From assembly GCA_026075535.2 (NCBI GenBank), contig AP026539.1, forward strand, positions 12,772,001 through 12,836,000: a DNA stretch of 64,000 nt, written 5' to 3'. The translations under genes were made by a program, and so were the position numbers. Below the pieces are notes generated by a model. The model was not told the DNA's origin, ran no database searches, and was given only the letters and a program-made list of their open reading frames with translations. How positions within the stretch are numbered: position 1 is the stretch's first letter; the number at the start of each line of letters is the position of its first letter. The stretch is from Tricholoma matsutake. Its lineage: Eukaryota > Basidiomycota > Agaricomycetes > Agaricales > Tricholomataceae. Below, in pieces: positions 40,646-51,983 of this stretch.

Positions 40646-41965
40646 CTGCTCATCTAACCAAGTCCAGAGCTCCTTCCCCAGCTGTGGATCATGGGGCTCT
40701 GGCCTCAAGGAAGTAGGATGAGCCCATGGAATAAAGAACTATCAAGAAATGTCTATCCATGTTACCACCACAGAAAATATCAGGGAGCTCACCTGGCCAT
40801 TTGAAATTGACCCCATCAGGGTGAGTGGCCACATACAGTGGTGTCAGAGCACTACAAGCAACTGAATGTGTTATAAATCTCTAAAATGGCAAACAGTCAG
40901 TCCATTCCACTGATGCAGCACCCTACTGTCAAAGCATACCAAGAAGAACATCTGAACTGGATTGTTAGTATGGTGAGCCAAGTCCATCTTGATAGTCCCT
41001 GGGTTCAAGCTGTTGTGGCAATACCCTGGTCCCCATACCTGCATGCAAACTCCTGCATGATGATGATGGTCCCAAACTTGCTCTGCAAATACAGTGCTGA
41101 TCCTCTGACATGTTTGTGTGCAGGATTGTCCTTGAACATGTCAAGACAGATGCCACCATACATTAAAACTCTAGTGGTTTGTGACATTAATGACATGTGC
41201 TGGGCTTCTAGAGGCTTTCACAGTTGAGATGAGTGTTGGCATGAAGAGCTTGGTGAAGTAAAAGTGGCCTGGAAAGGAAGTATATTGGGGTCATACTAAA
41301 GGACAGTAATGTGTGTCTGACCAAGGGCATTCATGCCGAATTGCAAGTCATAAACGGTGTGTCAGAACTAAAGCTATTAATTATAGAATCACTCATCCTT
41401 CATCAATTGATGAATAGGAGGCCAATAGGAGGCATCATGACACCACTAAAGAGAGGCATTCAATTATCATCACCAAATTGATCCACACTTCACATACAGA
41501 TGATACAGCAAACTACAGTCAAATCTTAAGAGGCATCAGGGCAGCATATTGGCACAGATACACACAGGGCACATACCAAGGTGTTAAGGCCTTGGTCAGC
41601 TAGGTAAACAAAACAAGGTTTTGTTCTGCCAAAAGGTGAATTTATGATCTCATAGAGAATTCTTACTTGCAAAAAGGTCCACAGGCTCAACTCAAGCACA
41701 TAAACATACAATGCTCAACCATAACCAACAAATGTCACATGACCAGCATGACAATGTCCAAAACAAGAATTGTTTTACAAAATCTATTTCTCTGTAGCAC
41801 ATAGACACTTTATCCAAAAAGTATTTTCAGGGAGATGTTTTAAATTAGCTAGTACAGGATATGAGATAGTCAGTTTTATGTAAGAAGATGTAGTGAAATC
41901 AATTTAATCAAAATAACACATAAACACGTCAATTTCAGTGCATCACATCGTGAAAAAAACCTCAT
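40646..41965. other. No recognised gene
   Basis: The longest frame (40886-41227, MANSQSIPLMQHPTVKAYQE) has no motif I know. AT-rich remainder. The 5' end of the Tc1/mariner-like element should be here but its inverted repeat was not found. Confidence 0.45.
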
Positions 41966-42207
41966 AGCTTGCTCGAATGCACCACTCTGTACTTCCCTGA
42001 AGGCCATGAATGTGCTGATGTGTTCAAAGGTATGGCAGTAATTTTGGAAGAGCGGGGTTTTGCAGGCATGCGAAAGTTACATGCTGAGTGCAAAAACTTC
42101 AAATGCACCCCACCTGCATTGCACTGCTGCTGCTGCCAACTTCTTTTCAATCAACTGGATTTCCAAGATGTCAACACTATTTTTGGAGCTGGATGTGAGG
42201 CCTGCAG
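41966..42207 (+). pseudogene. Tc1/mariner-like DDE transposase, middle fragment
   Basis: Reads LECTTLYFPEGHECADVFKG, MAVILEERGFAG, AECKNFKCTPPALHCCCCQL and LFNQLDFQDVNTIFGAGCEA. This matches a multi-copy DDE-endonuclease family of Agaricomycetes (relatives read RRLLYNQPDF after the Cys cluster). The 5' half is absent. Interrupted at 42208 by LTR-like copy 3 and continued at 43352. Confidence 0.7.
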
Positions 42208-43347
42208 TGATGATACTCGACCAGGAAACCCAAACAAAACCCACTATAAGGGCTTGAATGGTATAATGCTAGTTAGAGGAAGGTTGCAAGGTGGTACTAA
42301 ATATCACCGCTGTAAACCAGGGGTATGAAAATGACTCTAAAGGGTGTGCAATGAAGTTCGAAGAGGTGCAATGAGGTGCAATGAAGTTCAATGAGGTTCA
42401 AAAGTATTCGAAGCATTGTGATGACGTTTGAGAGAAGTTTGATAACAATCGAGGGCATACAAAGTGCTGCGATAATGTTTGAGGGAAATTTAATGAAGTT
42501 CAAAGAGTATTCGAAAAGGTGCGATGAGGTTCGATGAAGTTTGAAGAGGTGTGATGATGTTCAAAGAAGTTCAAAGGCCTTTATAGAAGAGAAAGACACC
42601 TTTGACGGTGGCTGAGGATAGACTATGAGGACATAGAAAGGTGTCAAGAGAGGATAGACGATATGCGATAGTTTCGAGAAGCTAGTACAAGGAGTTTGAG
42701 GAAATTCAGCGTAAAACACTGAATTTTGAGACTAAGTCAAGATGCTTGAACTCAAGAGAATAGCTCTTAAATCAGATGATTGGTGTGAGAGGACAATGTA
42801 TTCTGTTCTTCTAAGTAGCTAGTACAAGGCTATATATGTTTGGGAGAAGTGATACTAAAAAGGAAATAAAACATGAGGAATACATGAGGCAAGATATAAA
42901 ACAATAGAGTATCTTTGCAAATCATAGAATAAATGAAAGAAGATAAGAAGGGAAATGTCTAGAGGCATGATTTATCACTGGTACCTGTCCCCATTGATCC
43001 AATATACCATCAAGATGTCAAAGCGCCACAATTGTGTCCTAAAATCCTGTCATTGTGTCTCCTTGTGTCTGGTGGTGCTCAATATGTGACACACTAACTC
43101 TTACAAGGTGTGCTGCATGTATCCAAAGGGCAGTGCGATAGGTGTATGGTGGCTGAAGGCATTCAAAGTGCTGCGATATCGTTTGAAGTCATTTGAAGTT
43201 GTTTGAGATCATTCAAAGTCAATTGAAGTCAATCGAAGTAGTTTCAGAGCGGTGTTGTGGGGTTCATAGGGGTTGGGAGCATGCGTCTTGATGTGTCGAT
43301 GCCTCTGGAGATGTTCCCAGAGCTTAGAGTGCACAGTGGACCTATCA
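42208..43347 (+). mobile_element. LTR-like element, copy 3
   Basis: 1140 bp, starts TGATGATACTCGACC, ends GTGGACCTATCA, exact 4-bp duplication GCAG (42204-42207 and 43348-43351). Landmarks shared with other copies: GGCTATATATGTTTGGG, ACTAAAAAGG, repeated AGTTCGATGAGG-like words. Inserted in a transposase gene. Confidence 0.82.
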
Positions 43348-43351
43348 GCAG

Positions 43352-44084
43352 TTTTCAGCTCATTTTCTTGCTGAAGTTTCACTGCGAGCTCAATTTCATA
43401 GAGCAGTGCTGGGGCTATGCTAAACGACTCTATTGATCAAATTTGGAATCATTGCAAGAAGATCACCTTGAGAGAAATGCATTGGCAGCCCTTGATGTGA
43501 TCCCTCTCGCATCAATGTGATGGTTAGTTTTGCAGTATCTTCTGTGATTATGCTTACTAATAATTTGTTTTAAGCTTTGCAAATCATTCACAGCAGTTCA
43601 TGGATGCATACACTAAAGGTCTCAATGGCCAACAGGCAGCCTGGGCAGTGCAGAAATATTGTGGCCATCATGTCCTTCCTGAGACGTTGATGGATGACCT
43701 CAAGAAAGCACAGCTAACTTGAACAAAAAACTGCGCTTCCTTTGACTCTTCATATTTTAATCTGTTCATATTACTACTCATCTTATAATGGTCTTAAATT
43801 TGTTCATAGTTCCCTGTTATATCTTGCAATCATTCCACTTGATCTGTAGATAATCTTACTTTTGTAATTCCAAACCCAGTACATATTAGTATTCTAATCC
43901 ACTTGGTGCATAACAGCTTAATACATATTACAATAGTTCCCTGAAAGCAGAATTTGAAAAGAGGGTGTGGAACAAGTTCAGCAGCCATTTTTTTTTTTTT
44001 GTGGAATTTTCTCCTGTTATAGATGAGCGTGTCACAAAAAAGTAACTGCATGTGATGTTTGTTGGTTATGGATGGATTCTACCT
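43352..44084 (+). pseudogene. Tc1/mariner-like DDE transposase, C-terminal part and element end
   Basis: FLLKFHCELNFIEQCWGYAK contains the last catalytic-region ELNFIEQCW (like DLNPIEHVW in Tc1 enzymes). Then LERNALAALDVIPL, a 5'-GTTAGT...TTTTAAG intron-like segment at about 43524-43575, and QFMDAYTKGLNGQQAAWAVQ, GHHVLPETLMDDLKKAQLT to the stop at 43721. After about 360 bp of non-coding DNA the element ends with TTGGTTATGGATGGATTCTACCT (given in part) followed by TA at 44085, matching the end of the small element at 58847-59327. Confidence 0.72.
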
Positions 44085-45120
44085 TATATGAATCCAACCA
44101 ATCTCACTCACCTGCATCACAAATGACTACCCAAAACACACAAAGTACATGGTCTAAGAAATCAGAGACAGCACAAAATAATGCCTACACTGTCCGATTC
44201 ATGCCTGCCATCACATGGCCAGGCATTTAACAGCCATATAACACACCCACATAGCAATCATAACAGGTGAACATATGAAGAGGTCAAAGAAGGTCCTGCA
44301 GTCTTAAATTATTTGACAAATCAGACCTCAGGGGGAGTGATTGCCCATGGCATGCTGTCTGAGGAGCAAGGACTGGGGTGAGGGCAAGGTAGTGGGGCCT
44401 TAAGTAGATACTCTAAGATGTAAGAACCATAATAGGGTACTCCTCCCTGAGAGGTCACAAAAATGACAATAAAAAGAAGAAAAAGAAAGTAGTCATACAT
44501 ATATATGTATTCAAAGTTATACTATTAGGGTCATTCACAGTAGCCATTTTTGGCTCATTTTTGATCTCATTTTTAATCTCATTCTTCAAAAATGGACTTG
44601 AGAATGAGATGAAAATAAATCTAAAAATGATCAATTTTTGAAAAATCAAACCCTCCCTTGCTTTTGTAAAAATGATCATTTTTACTTTCAAGTTCACTTT
44701 TTATTTTTGTTGTTCTTTCAAACTCTGCTCTGATGCCTAATCCTTTGCAGTGACCAGTGACCACCATTGATGACAATGCCCCTCTCCCTCACACCTCTAC
44801 CACCAACTAGGTATTGGCACAGGTTGGGGTAACCCATGTAGGTCACAGATACAGGAACTGCTGGGGCCAGGTATGGGTGGCACCTACACATACCCATTAC
44901 CTGCATGCTACCCATCACATAATATAGTAATCTCAATATGTAACACAGTGTGTACTAGGACATGATAGTTTTTCCTCCTGGCAACTGGACCATCTCTGCC
45001 TATCATCAATCTATTACAGTACCAATACCAATTTACCAAAGGTGTACTGCAGATCAGGGACCACAATGTTGGCCACCTGAGGGATTATACCACATATACT
45101 TTGGGTGAGTTTAGCCCCAA
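44085..45120. other. Spacer
   Basis: AT-rich with repeated TCATTTTT/AAAAATGA words (44530-44690). A GGTATGGGT/ACCCATACC-rich stretch at 44760-44900 resembles the edge of the miniature hAT element at 45626. No gene. Confidence 0.5.
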
Positions 45121-45617
45121 ATGTCACTCTCGGTCCATACATCCCCCATGGCAAAGAACCAAGATGGCGCATCTGTCAAGTCCAGCACTCAATCTTTCAA
45201 GTTTCTCACAGTAGCATCGACAATGATCAAAGCCATCAAATGCAAAGCTGCTGAACTTCTTAGCCCAAAGAAGAGAAAGAAGTCCAAGCACTTCCCATCC
45301 TATGGAGATGGTGGCTCGATAGATACTGATGACCCTAAGTCTCATCCCCCTTCAGAAAGTTCTTCTCAGCATCACAGCAGTGGAAGTGTCATTGACAGAT
45401 GCCTCTGAAGATGCACTCAGTAAGTGACCAAAATTTATAGAGCTAGTCTACCCACGATATCAACAGAACAGCTTAGCAAGGACTGGAAGTCCCCAGTTTA
45501 TGCTTTCTACCAACCAGTCCCTGACATTACTTACATTGCTGGCCATCGATGCCATGAATTCAAGTGTGCGGCACATGGTTGCAAATACAATGCTTGTCGT
45601 TACCTAGACACTAAAGA

Positions 45618-46675
45618 TAAAGCATTAGGGCATGGCATGGGTATGGGTAACACCATGTGTTTCCAGTCATGGGTACAGGTATGGGATTGCCATTCCCAGG
45701 CAACATCATACCCTTTTCCAGTGTTTTGGGTATGTGTGGGTATGCCAGTACTGGGATTTTGGTCAGGTGAGTGATCATCTGACCTTGTTGATTCGCTCAT
45801 GAGTTTGTTGATCAATGTCAACAATGTTCTGTTCTACAATGCCCACCACCACCCTCCCTTGCTGCAAACATGAGTTGGGGGGTTTCTTGTTTTGTTCTCG
45901 ATGACTACAGGCACCACCCCCCTCCCTCGCTCCAAATGTGAGAGGGAGGTTTCTCATCTTGTTCTGGGCAACAACCACCACTATAACCCCCTCATTTGCT
46001 GCAAACATGAATGGAAGGGTTTCTCATTTTGTTCTTGATGACTACAGGCACCATCCCCCCATCTGTCACTCCAAATGCGAGAGAGGGGGTTCTCATCTTG
46101 CTCTGGGCAACAACCACCACCACCACCCCCTCGTTTGCTGCAAACAGGAGCAGTGGGGTTTCTTGTTTCATTCTCATCCACCAACATCCTCCACCCCCCC
46201 TCCATCACATCAAATGCAAGGAGGGGGGCTTATCTCATCTTCTAACAGCCACCACCACCCCCTGTTGCCTCAAATGCAAGCAGGGGGGTTTGTCTCATCC
46301 ACCAGCAGTCTCCACCCCCTCTGTCGCATCAAATGCAAGGAGAGGGCTCCTCTCTTCCTCTAATGGCCACCACCACCACCCTCTTGCTTCAAATGTGAGA
46401 GGGGGTTTTGTATCCTGGTTCTATGTACTGATGGTGGCAACCCCCCCCCTCTTGCTTCCAATGTGAGAGGGTATTATGTATTAAAATAGGTGTAGTTATA
46501 TTGTAAAATATATATTCTTACTCTAGGTGTCAAAACCTGTGAGTGACTGCAGGTAACCCACAGATACCCACAGTAACACTGTACCCTTAACCATAAGAGT
46601 ATGGTGTTCAGGGGTATGGGTACGGGTATAAGAAAATATACCTGGGGGTTACACCTGCCGTGCCCTATAAAGCAT
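45618..46675. mobile_element. Non-autonomous hAT element with internal minisatellite
   Basis: Element 45626-46667 (1042 bp) with perfect 8-bp duplications TAAAGCAT (45618-45625 and 46668-46675). Ends TAGGGCATGGCA and inverse of TAGGGCACGGCA. It sits inside the zinc finger of the hAT transposase gene; its removal joins LDTKDKA to LTGNLIKHVKTCWG. The interior is mostly minisatellite. Confidence 0.93.
45837..46470. repeat. Minisatellite, units of about 60 bp with palindromic core
   Basis: About ten imperfect units, each ACCACC-CCCTC-xTTGCTxCAAATG-xGAGxGGGGGTTT-xTCATCTTGTT. Each core is a hairpin (CCCTC...GAGGG). Similar single cores are at 49687-49717 and 61811-61841. Confidence 0.75.
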
Positions 46676-47877
46676 TGACTGGGAACTTGATCAAGCATGT
46701 GAAGACTTGTTGGGGTGAATGGGCCTGGAATGCTGCGAATAATTGCAAGGACACAAATGAGGCCAGAGAAACTGTAACAAAGCCTTGAAGGATGCAACAC
46801 TCTACTTCTCTTGTGGAACACCCAACTTGCCAACTGTGATCCCTGCCATGGATCATATCAACATGGTCTTCACCAATGCAATTCTGCCATCCAGCAAGAC
46901 TCATCCTAGTGTCCACACTGCTATCAAGATCACCAAACAAACCCTCAACAAGTACTACTCTCTTATGGATCCTTCAGAACTTTACAGAATCACTATGGGT
47001 ATGTTCATGCTCAAATTGTCACTCTACTGCTAATTCATCTGGTTTGCTATGTAGTTCTCCATCCTCATCATAAGCTTGTGTATTTCAAGGCTACCGGATG
47101 GGACCAAGACTGGATCAACATTGCTAAAGGACTTGTTCAGGATCAGTTTGAGTCGCATTATGGTACACTTCCAATGATGAGAGATCAGAGCTTAGGGGAT
47201 AAGGGGGGCAATGCCTCAATGGCCACAAAGTCATCAGTAAGTCATATATGATATTTGTTACTCTTGTTCTTATCCATATTACCAGGCTGAAACATCACAA
47301 AACATATTTGATAACCTTCCATCACTAGGTCCCATCCCAGGCCATAGCACTGCTCTTACTGATGAACTTGCCCTGTACCTCAGCACTGATCCTGAAAATA
47401 TTCAAGATGCAATCCAATGGTGGTATGAGAAGCACAAAACATATCCATGACTTCATTGCATGGCACTTGACTACCTCTCGATTCCAGGTGCATAGTCTCT
47501 ACTCATCTGGAATAAGTCATTCCTTAATTCATTTATTATATAGCTACTTCTGTTGATGTTGAATGCCTGTTCAGTTGTGGTTGACTTGTCCTTTCTCACA
47601 TGTGAAGCCAATTATCTGTTGCTTCAATGCATGCACTGTTGTGCCTTGGCTCTTGGAGCCAGTTGGGTTTGGTTAGGGATGAGGATGATGAGGCCATAGC
47701 AAGATTAGACGAGGTTGATGCTCAGATGGAGTTGAATAGGCTGGGTAACATTATGAAAGCATGATAGAATGAGATAGAGAGAATATTATTTACCCTGGGA
47801 TACATAAGTAACAGTGTACCTGTGTCAGTACCCCTACCTGTAACATACCTGTGAAACCAGTCAGATGAAATACCCAT

Positions 47878-49049
47878 TGATAGGTTGTCTCCTTGGCTCA
47901 AAGGCCGATTCACCATTTCAACCACATTCTAATCACATCGGCTAACTCCTGCAAGGTCCCAGAAGCAGCGCGACCACTCCTGACCAAGTCTACCGAGCAC
48001 GATATCATATCGACCACATCAAAACACCACCAGCAACATTGATCATACCAAGAGACCACATCGCACAACCTTAGGACTACCTCGAAAGCCCCTAAGATCC
48101 CTCTAACTGACCATTGAACATCCCTGATCAACTTCAAACAAACCACGACCACGATCAAACATCGTCGAGCATTATCAATCGATATTGAGAGACTATGAGT
48201 GACATCGGGTGCCACATTTGTTATCTATATGGTTGAATACCATGCACAGGAAGTATTCCAACTCGTGCTCAAACCTGCTGATAGTAGGTCAGCCTCGTTC
48301 CAAGTCCCTATCACATACAGAACCCACTGGACAAATTATTGCGAGACTTAGTGCAGTTTATACACAAAGGACAGTTCCTTTTTAGTTCTATACCCTTTAT
48401 TACTCTTTCATCATATGATATATATCTTTCTTGTTCAGATTCCAGTCTCCTTTTTGGCCTTGTGCCTTAACTCATATCTTTTGCCTCATGTTCTACACAT
48501 GTTTCTCATTCCAATTTAGGAAGTTTCTTTAAAACATATAAAACTCTGTAGTATCTACTTGGAAATACAAGAAATAATCTTCACCTATCATCTCGTATAC
48601 AGTTCTAAGCATCCAATCAATCTTCTAAAACAATCTAAGGCTCTATGAGTTTTCTCAATCGACGAGAAACCTCTGCGACCATTGTCATCCTCAATCTTCC
48701 TTCAATCCTCTTGTTGCTAGCACTAGTAACCAGTCCAACACTTTATAGTCTTCATATACTATTGACCTATCGAAAGGTCCTCAGAATTCACACATTGGCC
48801 ATTGATGATAAATCTCGTTCACTGTTGATCTCGTTGATCATCCTCAATATTGATTGATACTCAATCAGACCATGCCAAACACCTTCATCTCCTATAGCAC
48901 TACCTTCACGACTAGTACTGACTAGTTATCATCCCATAGGTTGGACCACGAACATTCGGAATGTCTCACACCCTTCCTCTGACTTGTCGCAAATATCATT
49001 GGTTGCCTCATTGGCTGTTTTGGTGGTTTTCCTGGGTTGAGCATCATCA
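47878..49049 (-). mobile_element. LTR-like element, copy 4 (inverted)
   Basis: 1172 bp. The minus-strand start TGATGATGCTCAACCC is at 49034-49049 and the end TGATAGG is at 47878. Flanks CCAT (47874-47877) and CCGT (49050-49053) form a 4-bp duplication with one CpG change. Positions 48170-48520 are the reverse complement of 20580-20890 in copy 1 at high identity. Confidence 0.8.
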
Positions 49050-49053
49050 CCGT

Positions 49054-49236
49054 CAACACAGGTAGAGCTCCCATATGGGTTAGGGTATGGGTGACAGTCC
49101 TGGTGCCCATGGGATTACCTGTGCTGATGCCTACCACCAACTCTGTCACCACCCACTGTCACCAGTCCCATGCCCACTCCCACCTCAACTAATGCCAGCA
49201 ACTGCCACAAACTAACTACATTGGGCCAGTACTTTG
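49054..49236. other. Spacer rich in GGTACCCA-like words
   Basis: Low-complexity continuation of the flank of LTR-like copy 4. No gene. Confidence 0.4.
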
Positions 49237-49550
49237 CACTCACCAACCTAATCCTATAGGACTCTGAGTTGTCCAAGTGGAGTCCAATCAGACTGTTATT
49301 GGTGTCACTCCAAGATTGATGTGGGAGATTTCTGAGAGTATTCTGAGTAAATTCCAGTCCAAGTATAGTCTGAGTATAGTCTGAGGGAATCTGCACAAGG
49401 TTCTGAGTAGTGAATGACTTGGTAATTTTTATGGAATAAAGTGTGATCAAAATTTGAATGTCAAAGAAAGGGTTTGAGCCTAAGACCTCAGGATTATGGT
49501 CACATGACAAATTGGCAATCTACCACTCTGCCAACTGGGCAGTATTATCT
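49237..49550 (-). mobile_element. tRNA-derived SINE, copy 1
   Basis: The minus-strand head resembles a tRNA: A-box TGGCAGAGTGG (49523-49533 on plus) and B-box AGGCTCAAACC (49471-49481), about 50 bp apart, with a D-arm stem GGC/GCC and T-arm AGG/CCT. The body has repeated ACTATACTCAGACT and TTGGACT words. The tail end AGTCCTATAGGATTAGG equals the end of the copy at 59482. RNA polymerase III transcript expected. Confidence 0.6.
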
Positions 49551-49683
49551 TGTGTTATTAATACTACTTATTACTTATTTCAATACATTTTTTTTTGCAT
49601 CGTGCACAAGGGTGCCAGTTCTATATATAATGTAATTTACAAAAAACTAAATCAATATAATGTAATACACAAATAACTAAACT
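49551..49683. other. AT-rich spacer
   Basis: Contains ATATAATGTAAT-type repeats. Nothing else seen. Confidence 0.5.
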
Positions 49684-50190
49684 AAAAGAAACCACCCTCA
49701 TGCAAAATGTGGGGGAGGGGGTGATGCAGGTGTTTTGGGGGGTTTGGGCAGGTCAGTGTGATGTGGTGCATCTATGGGTCTAGTTGGGGGCTTACCTGGC
49801 AGGTATTCCCCTTCTGGGGTCTCCTGGTGTTGCTCTCTGTGCTCCTGACCCTAATCAACACCCTCACATCCTGTTTAGATGGGGTGGAAGTGTCTGGGCA
49901 TGCATGGATTGTGTTGCATCAGTGTCTGTCATATGGAATCTACATTATAGTAAAAAAATAGTTAGTTAATTCATGAAAACAAGAATGAAAGAAAAAATAT
50001 TTACTTGGGCCTGTTGCATCAGTGCATGGGCATGCATGCATGCATTGCACATTTTTCATTGTCGCCTGTCATTACCAGTAGTATACAACCTAAAAATCAG
50101 TAGAATAAAATTAGTTAATTGATAAAAACAAAACACAAAAAGAAAAAAACTTATTTATGGCCCAAATGACAGTTGCTGTCATTTGGGCCT
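49684..50190 (-). repeat. Hairpin/intron repeat module 3
   Basis: Order on minus: hairpin 50161-50188 (CCCAAATGAC pairs with GTCATTTGGG, 10-bp perfect stem), an intron-like segment GATAAAT/AAG...TTTTTAG (about 50096-50156), exon-like sequence, a second intron-like segment (about 49940-49995), a CCAGGTAAGCCCC donor, the C-rich CCTGCCCAAACCCCCCAAAA block, and a CCCTC...GAGGG hairpin (49687-49717). Confidence 0.55.
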
Positions 50191-50711
50191 GCATTGCATT
50201 GATTTGGCTCATTTGCAGCTGTTGTGGGTCATGGAAAGGGGCAGGGAGCTGTTGTGGGAGGTTTGGGTCAAGTGGTAGTGGCAGTGGTAGAGAGGGAAGG
50301 AGGCAGGCAGCATTGTCATCACTGGTGGTGGTGAGGGAAGAGTTGATGTGCTGGCAGTGACACAGCTGTGAGAATGGTATGTGGATGACAACATGTCATC
50401 ACAGATAGGTAAGCTACAGTGTATCGAATGATATGGTATATCAAACACATACAATGTATCAAATGATACAGGTTCAGTGGATGCTGTTGAACACTCTATA
50501 TGTATGTATATATACTGTAGTATCAAATAGATTCACTATTACAATCCTTGCTGTATTATACACTACATATGTGTTATAAATGTAATATATAGCTCAGTGA
50601 CCTATACATTGGACACAATAGGCAATGGCAATGGCATGGGGCATTACCATTGGGCATCACCATTGGGAATCAGCATGGGGAGTCAGCATCAGGGATCAGC
50701 ATGGGGGTCAG

Positions 50712-51312
50712 TGTAAGGGCAACCTTATGATCAGAGTCCTAAGAACTCAATACTTGCAAGGGAAAACCAAAGATTAGATTCAATAACTATTGAACAAGGA
50801 AAAGACCCATACCTTGCAAGGGAAAACCAAAGAGAAAACTCTAAGGAGTCTGGTGCAAGGCCAAAGTATATATATGGAAGGCATGTGACATTCTAAAATA
50901 CTTGGAGCCCCTTCCATCCTAGCACTAATTCAGATCCAGGGTCATGTTCCCATATGGGGAGACGGCCATCAATCAGTGATAGTGTCTGCATCAGGCCATG
51001 CTCGGTAAGTGGTGTCTGCATCAGGCCATGATTGGTAATGGGCGTGCGAAGACATCCTCAATTGTTTCCACAGGCGCAACGATTGGGCAAAGGCGCAAAC
51101 TGCAACAATGGTTTGTGGGGTATTGACTGCGAGAATGGTGAGAGTACAATAGGGGCTGATGGATCGACATATCAGAATGTTTGTAGATGGTTGGTGCAAA
51201 AGGCGCCTTGTTGCGCGAAAGGCACTTTGTTGCACAAACATTTGCAGATGTGCGGAAATGTTTGCAAATGTGCGCCAACCATTGTAGGGGCTCATAAGGT
51301 GTTCCCCTTACA
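50712..51312 (-). repeat. 3' LTR of Gypsy copy C
   Basis: 601 bp, TGTAAGGGG...CCCTTACA on minus. TATA box ATATATATA at 50867-50875, predicted start AGAGTTTTCT at 50842. U5 contains CTTGCAAGGGAAAACCAAAG twice, 60 bp apart (50753, 50813 on plus). Preceded by purine tract TTAAGGGGGGGGTGA (51313-51327). Confidence 0.9.
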
Positions 51313-51323
51313 TCACCCCCCCC

Positions 51324-51983
51324 TTAAGGTGCAGCATCCTGATGCACACAGTTCCATTGGTGCAGATATTGTGGTTGGAATCCCATCTGTCCAAAGGTAA
51401 GTGTGTTAACATGTTTTGGGGCACTCAGATGAGGCCTGTAGAAGTTTGCGATTAGTTTTGTGGCATCGAGATCCTCCTCTGGAATCCATGAATTCTCTTC
51501 GTCCCCATAACCTCTCCATCTGACCAGATACTGCAACTTCCTACCCTTCATCCTGCTGTCCAGCACCTCATCCACCTTGCACCTCTCCTCTCCTCCTACA
51601 ATCTCGGGGGGCGGTGGTGGTTTTGCATGGCAACCTTCGATCGGGTCCATTGGCATGGGCATGAGCTTGACAATGTGGAACACTGGATGTATTTGAGCCA
51701 TCGATGGTGGCAGTTGGAGGCAATATGCATGTGAGCCGACAGGACGAATGACTGGGTACAGCCCCAGGAAGCGGTGCACAAATTTCTTTGTGGGTCTAGT
51801 TGTGCTGATATCCGAAGCATCCAGGAAGACCTTTTTGCCGATCGCAAAAATCAGTGTGGGGATTCACCATTGGTTATAGTACCTTGCCATATCATCCTTC
51901 AATTTGGCAAGGGCAGCATGAGCCTCCTCCAACCTCAACTTCATCTGATCTGCAAACTCGTTGACTGCCTCAAGCCTCAAGGG
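51324..51983 (-). pseudogene. Integrase C-terminus and chromodomain, copy C
   Basis: Open 51324-51779: MHRFLGLYPVIRPVGSHAYC, PPSMAQIHPVFHIVKLMPMP, and chromodomain CKVDEVLDSRMKGRKLQYLV, RWRGYGDEENSWIPEEDLDA. The first aromatic cage residue appears as Cys in EERCKVDEV (Tyr in copy A). It continues upstream with decayed sequence to 51983. Confidence 0.85.

Larger units (their letters stand above)
45121..47763 (+). pseudogene. hAT superfamily transposase
   Basis: N-terminal part 45121-45625: MAKNQDGASVKSSTQSFKFL, a Lys-rich segment, then the BED-type zinc finger HRCHEFKCAAHGCKYNACRY with LDTKDKA. After the insertion (45626-46667) the finger ends with LTGNLIKHVKTCWG. Downstream follow NATLYFSCGTPNLPTVIPAM, KITKQTLNKYYSLMDPSELY, VLHPHHKLVYFKATGWDQDW, the acidic spacer, DELALYLSTDPENIQDAIQW and the hAT dimerisation region MALDYLSIPGA, TSVDVECLFSCG, LSVASMHALLCLGSWSQLGL. 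Two TGA stops in the dimerisation domain sit at former CGA codons. The enzyme would move hAT elements such as those at 38957, 45626 and 60766. Confidence 0.88.

Noticed and set aside
40886..41227. 113-codon frame as a gene
   Set aside because: No recognisable motif, no flanking splice or start context, and surrounded by element debris.
45938..46466. Two plus-strand frames of 141 and 151 codons
   Set aside because: Created by the minisatellite periodicity; His/Pro-rich low-complexity translations.
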